NCBI RefSeq assembly: GCF_001482405.1
Contig: NZ_LPXO01000008.1
Location: 1-64,000 of the forward strand
Direction of reading: 5' to 3'
Length of the DNA stretch: 64,000 nucleotides
DNA from: Pseudoponticoccus marisrubri
GTDB lineage: Bacteria > Pseudomonadota > Alphaproteobacteria > Rhodobacterales > Rhodobacteraceae
The notes under the pieces are model-generated. The model searched no databases. It worked only from the letters and a program-made list of their open reading frames with translations, and was not told the DNA's origin. The translations under genes and the position numbers were made by a program. This document shows positions 63,185 through 64,000 of the stretch, one piece after another. The number at the start of each line of letters is the position of its first letter. The first letter of the stretch is position 1.

Positions 63185-64000
63185 TCAGCCCGAGCCGATC
63201 AGGGCGCCGGCGGCGAAGACAAGCGCGCCGCCCAAGACGACCTGGAAGGTGGCGCGCAGGAAGGGCGTGTCCATGAATCGGTTCTGGATCCAGACGATGG
63301 CCCAGAGTTCGATGAACACCACCACCAGCGCCACGGTGGTCGCGGTCCAGAAATGCGGGATCAGGTAGGGCAGCGCATGGCCCAGCCCGCCCAGCGTCGT
63401 CATCACGCCCGCGGCGATGCCGCGCTTGACCGGCGAGCCGCGCCCCGAGAGCTCGCCGTCATCGGACGCGGCCTCGGTGAAGCCCATCGAGATGCCCGCG
63501 CCCACCGAGGCGGCCAGCCCGACCAGGAAGGTCGTCCAGGTGTCCTGCGTGGCGAAGGCGGTGGCGAAGATCGGCGCCAGCGTCGAGACCGAGCCGTCCA
63601 TCAGCCCGGCCAGGCCCGGCTGCACCCAGGTCAGCACAAACTTGCGGCGCGCGGTCTCGTCCTCGCCGGCGCGGGCATCCCCGCCCAGCGCCTCGGTTTC
63701 CAGCCGCTGCGCCGAATGCTGGTGCCCGGCCTCGGCGGCGGCGAGATCGCCCAGCAGCTTGCGCGTGGCGGCATCCTGCGCGCGCTGCGCAGCCTTGAGG
63801 TAGAAGCGCTCGGCCTCCTGTTCCATGGCGGTGGCCTCGGCGCGGATCCGGTCGAGCGACAGCGTCTCGATCAGCCAGACCGGGCGGCGGGCATAGTAGC
63901 CCGCCACGTGTTCGCGCCGGATCAGCGGGATCACCTCGCCGAAGCGGCTCCGGTGCAAGTCGATCAGCCGCTGGCGGTGGCTGTCTTCCTCTTGCGCCAT
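63185..64000 (-). CDS. mbfA: MbfA-type ferritin-like/VIT1 iron exporter, 5' end missing
   Basis: The visible 271 residues are the C-terminal part of a membrane-bound ferritin: the end of a ferritin-like (erythrin) domain, with Glu and His ligands in MEQEAERFYLKAA and AEAGHQHSAQRL, followed by a VIT1/CCC1 domain with about five helices (LAGLMDGSVSTLAPIFATAF is its signature). MbfA exports iron and protects against iron plus peroxide. The frame opens at the window edge, and roughly the first 45-50 residues of the family (including EEED-type ferritin ligands) lie outside, so the ATG at 64000 should not be taken as the true start. Confidence 0.9.
   Translation of the reverse strand: MAQEEDSHRQRLIDLHRSRFGEVIPLIRREHVAGYYARRPVWLIETLSLDRIRAEATAMEQEAERFYLKAAQRAQDAATRKLLGDLAAAEAGHQHSAQRLETEALGGDARAGEDETARRKFVLTWVQPGLAGLMDGSVSTLAPIFATAFATQDTWTTFLVGLAASVGAGISMGFTEAASDDGELSGRGSPVKRGIAAGVMTTLGGLGHALPYLIPHFWTATTVALVVVFIELWAIVWIQNRFMDTPFLRATFQVVLGGALVFAAGALIGSG

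Noticed and set aside
63185-64000. Treating ATG 64000 as the start of a complete 271-aa protein
   Set aside because: The ferritin-like domain is cut in its first half and related proteins have about 50 more N-terminal residues, so the gene is truncated by the window.

Overview
The window is high-GC chromosomal DNA from an alphaproteobacterium, most likely a Rhodobacteraceae/Roseobacter-group member. Supporting signs are strong G/C bias at third codon positions, a ChvGI-HprK-RapZ-EIIA-HPr-PckA cluster, an RpoE/ChrR photo-oxidative stress pair like that of Rhodobacter sphaeroides, an MbfA-type ferritin/VIT1 protein, and several small families typical of this group (HIG1-like twin-helix protein, DUF3775, DUF6473, DUF6478). 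Species cannot be decided from the sequence. I see no rRNA, tRNA, CRISPR array, insertion sequence, prophage or plasmid backbone. The window reads as stable core chromosome.

Layout. 1-5000: 5' end of tuf, a lipoprotein, an orphan cytochrome P450, a cobalamin adenosyltransferase/HIG1 pair, an SDR and an SH3 protein. 5000-12700: parC, a YjgN-like membrane protein coupled to an M48 protease, etfBA and a DUF6473 gene. 12860-21800: 3-hydroxybutyryl-CoA dehydrogenase, then a leftward unit chvI-chvG-hprK-rapZ-EIIA-HPr-acyltransferase, with pckA divergent from it. 21836-26731: a protocatechuate/4-hydroxybenzoate block (pobA-pcaC-pcaH-pcaG plus a beta-keto acid cleavage enzyme) with a divergent PcaQ-type regulator. 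26900-33640: ybjN, proC, a tRNA-binding protein, a KAS III, a lytic transglycosylase, a NUDIX hydrolase, dinB and DUF3775. 33730-38541: rpoE-chrR and a divergent four-gene oxidoreductase operon. 38713-44471: pyruvate dehydrogenase lpd-aceF-aceE (transcribed aceE first). 44687-50290: rmuC-mutL, a probable 34-residue small gene, and a persulfide dioxygenase-rhodanese sulfur block. 50333-58260: a class III aminotransferase, a GntR regulator, a putrescine-type ABC transporter and an FAD oxidase. 58257-64000: a DMT transporter, two proteins of unknown function, a lipoprotein, ilvD and a truncated mbfA.

The most interesting material lies between genes. Two divergent ECF11-type promoters with identical geometry sit between rpoE and the FAD-oxidoreductase operon. 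An exact ATTC-N8-GAAT site, the pattern reported for the persulfide-sensing repressor SqrR, overlaps the likely promoter of the persulfide dioxygenase gene. Two direct repeats spaced exactly 20 bp lie upstream of pckA, and a perfect palindrome lies upstream of aceE. An 11-bp word is shared between the aminotransferase and transporter promoters. There is a dispersed GAGTATTT-type intergenic element in four copies, and a 53-bp tandem duplication across the stop codon of the adenosyltransferase gene.

How the genes work together: ChvGI with the PTS proteins probably links envelope and carbon state to gluconeogenesis (pckA). The pca genes take 4-hydroxybenzoate to 3-oxoadipate enol-lactone except for the PcaB and PcaD steps, and the cleavage enzyme offers a route from 3-oxoadipate to succinyl-CoA. 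The 50-58 kb block imports and degrades putrescine or a related amine.
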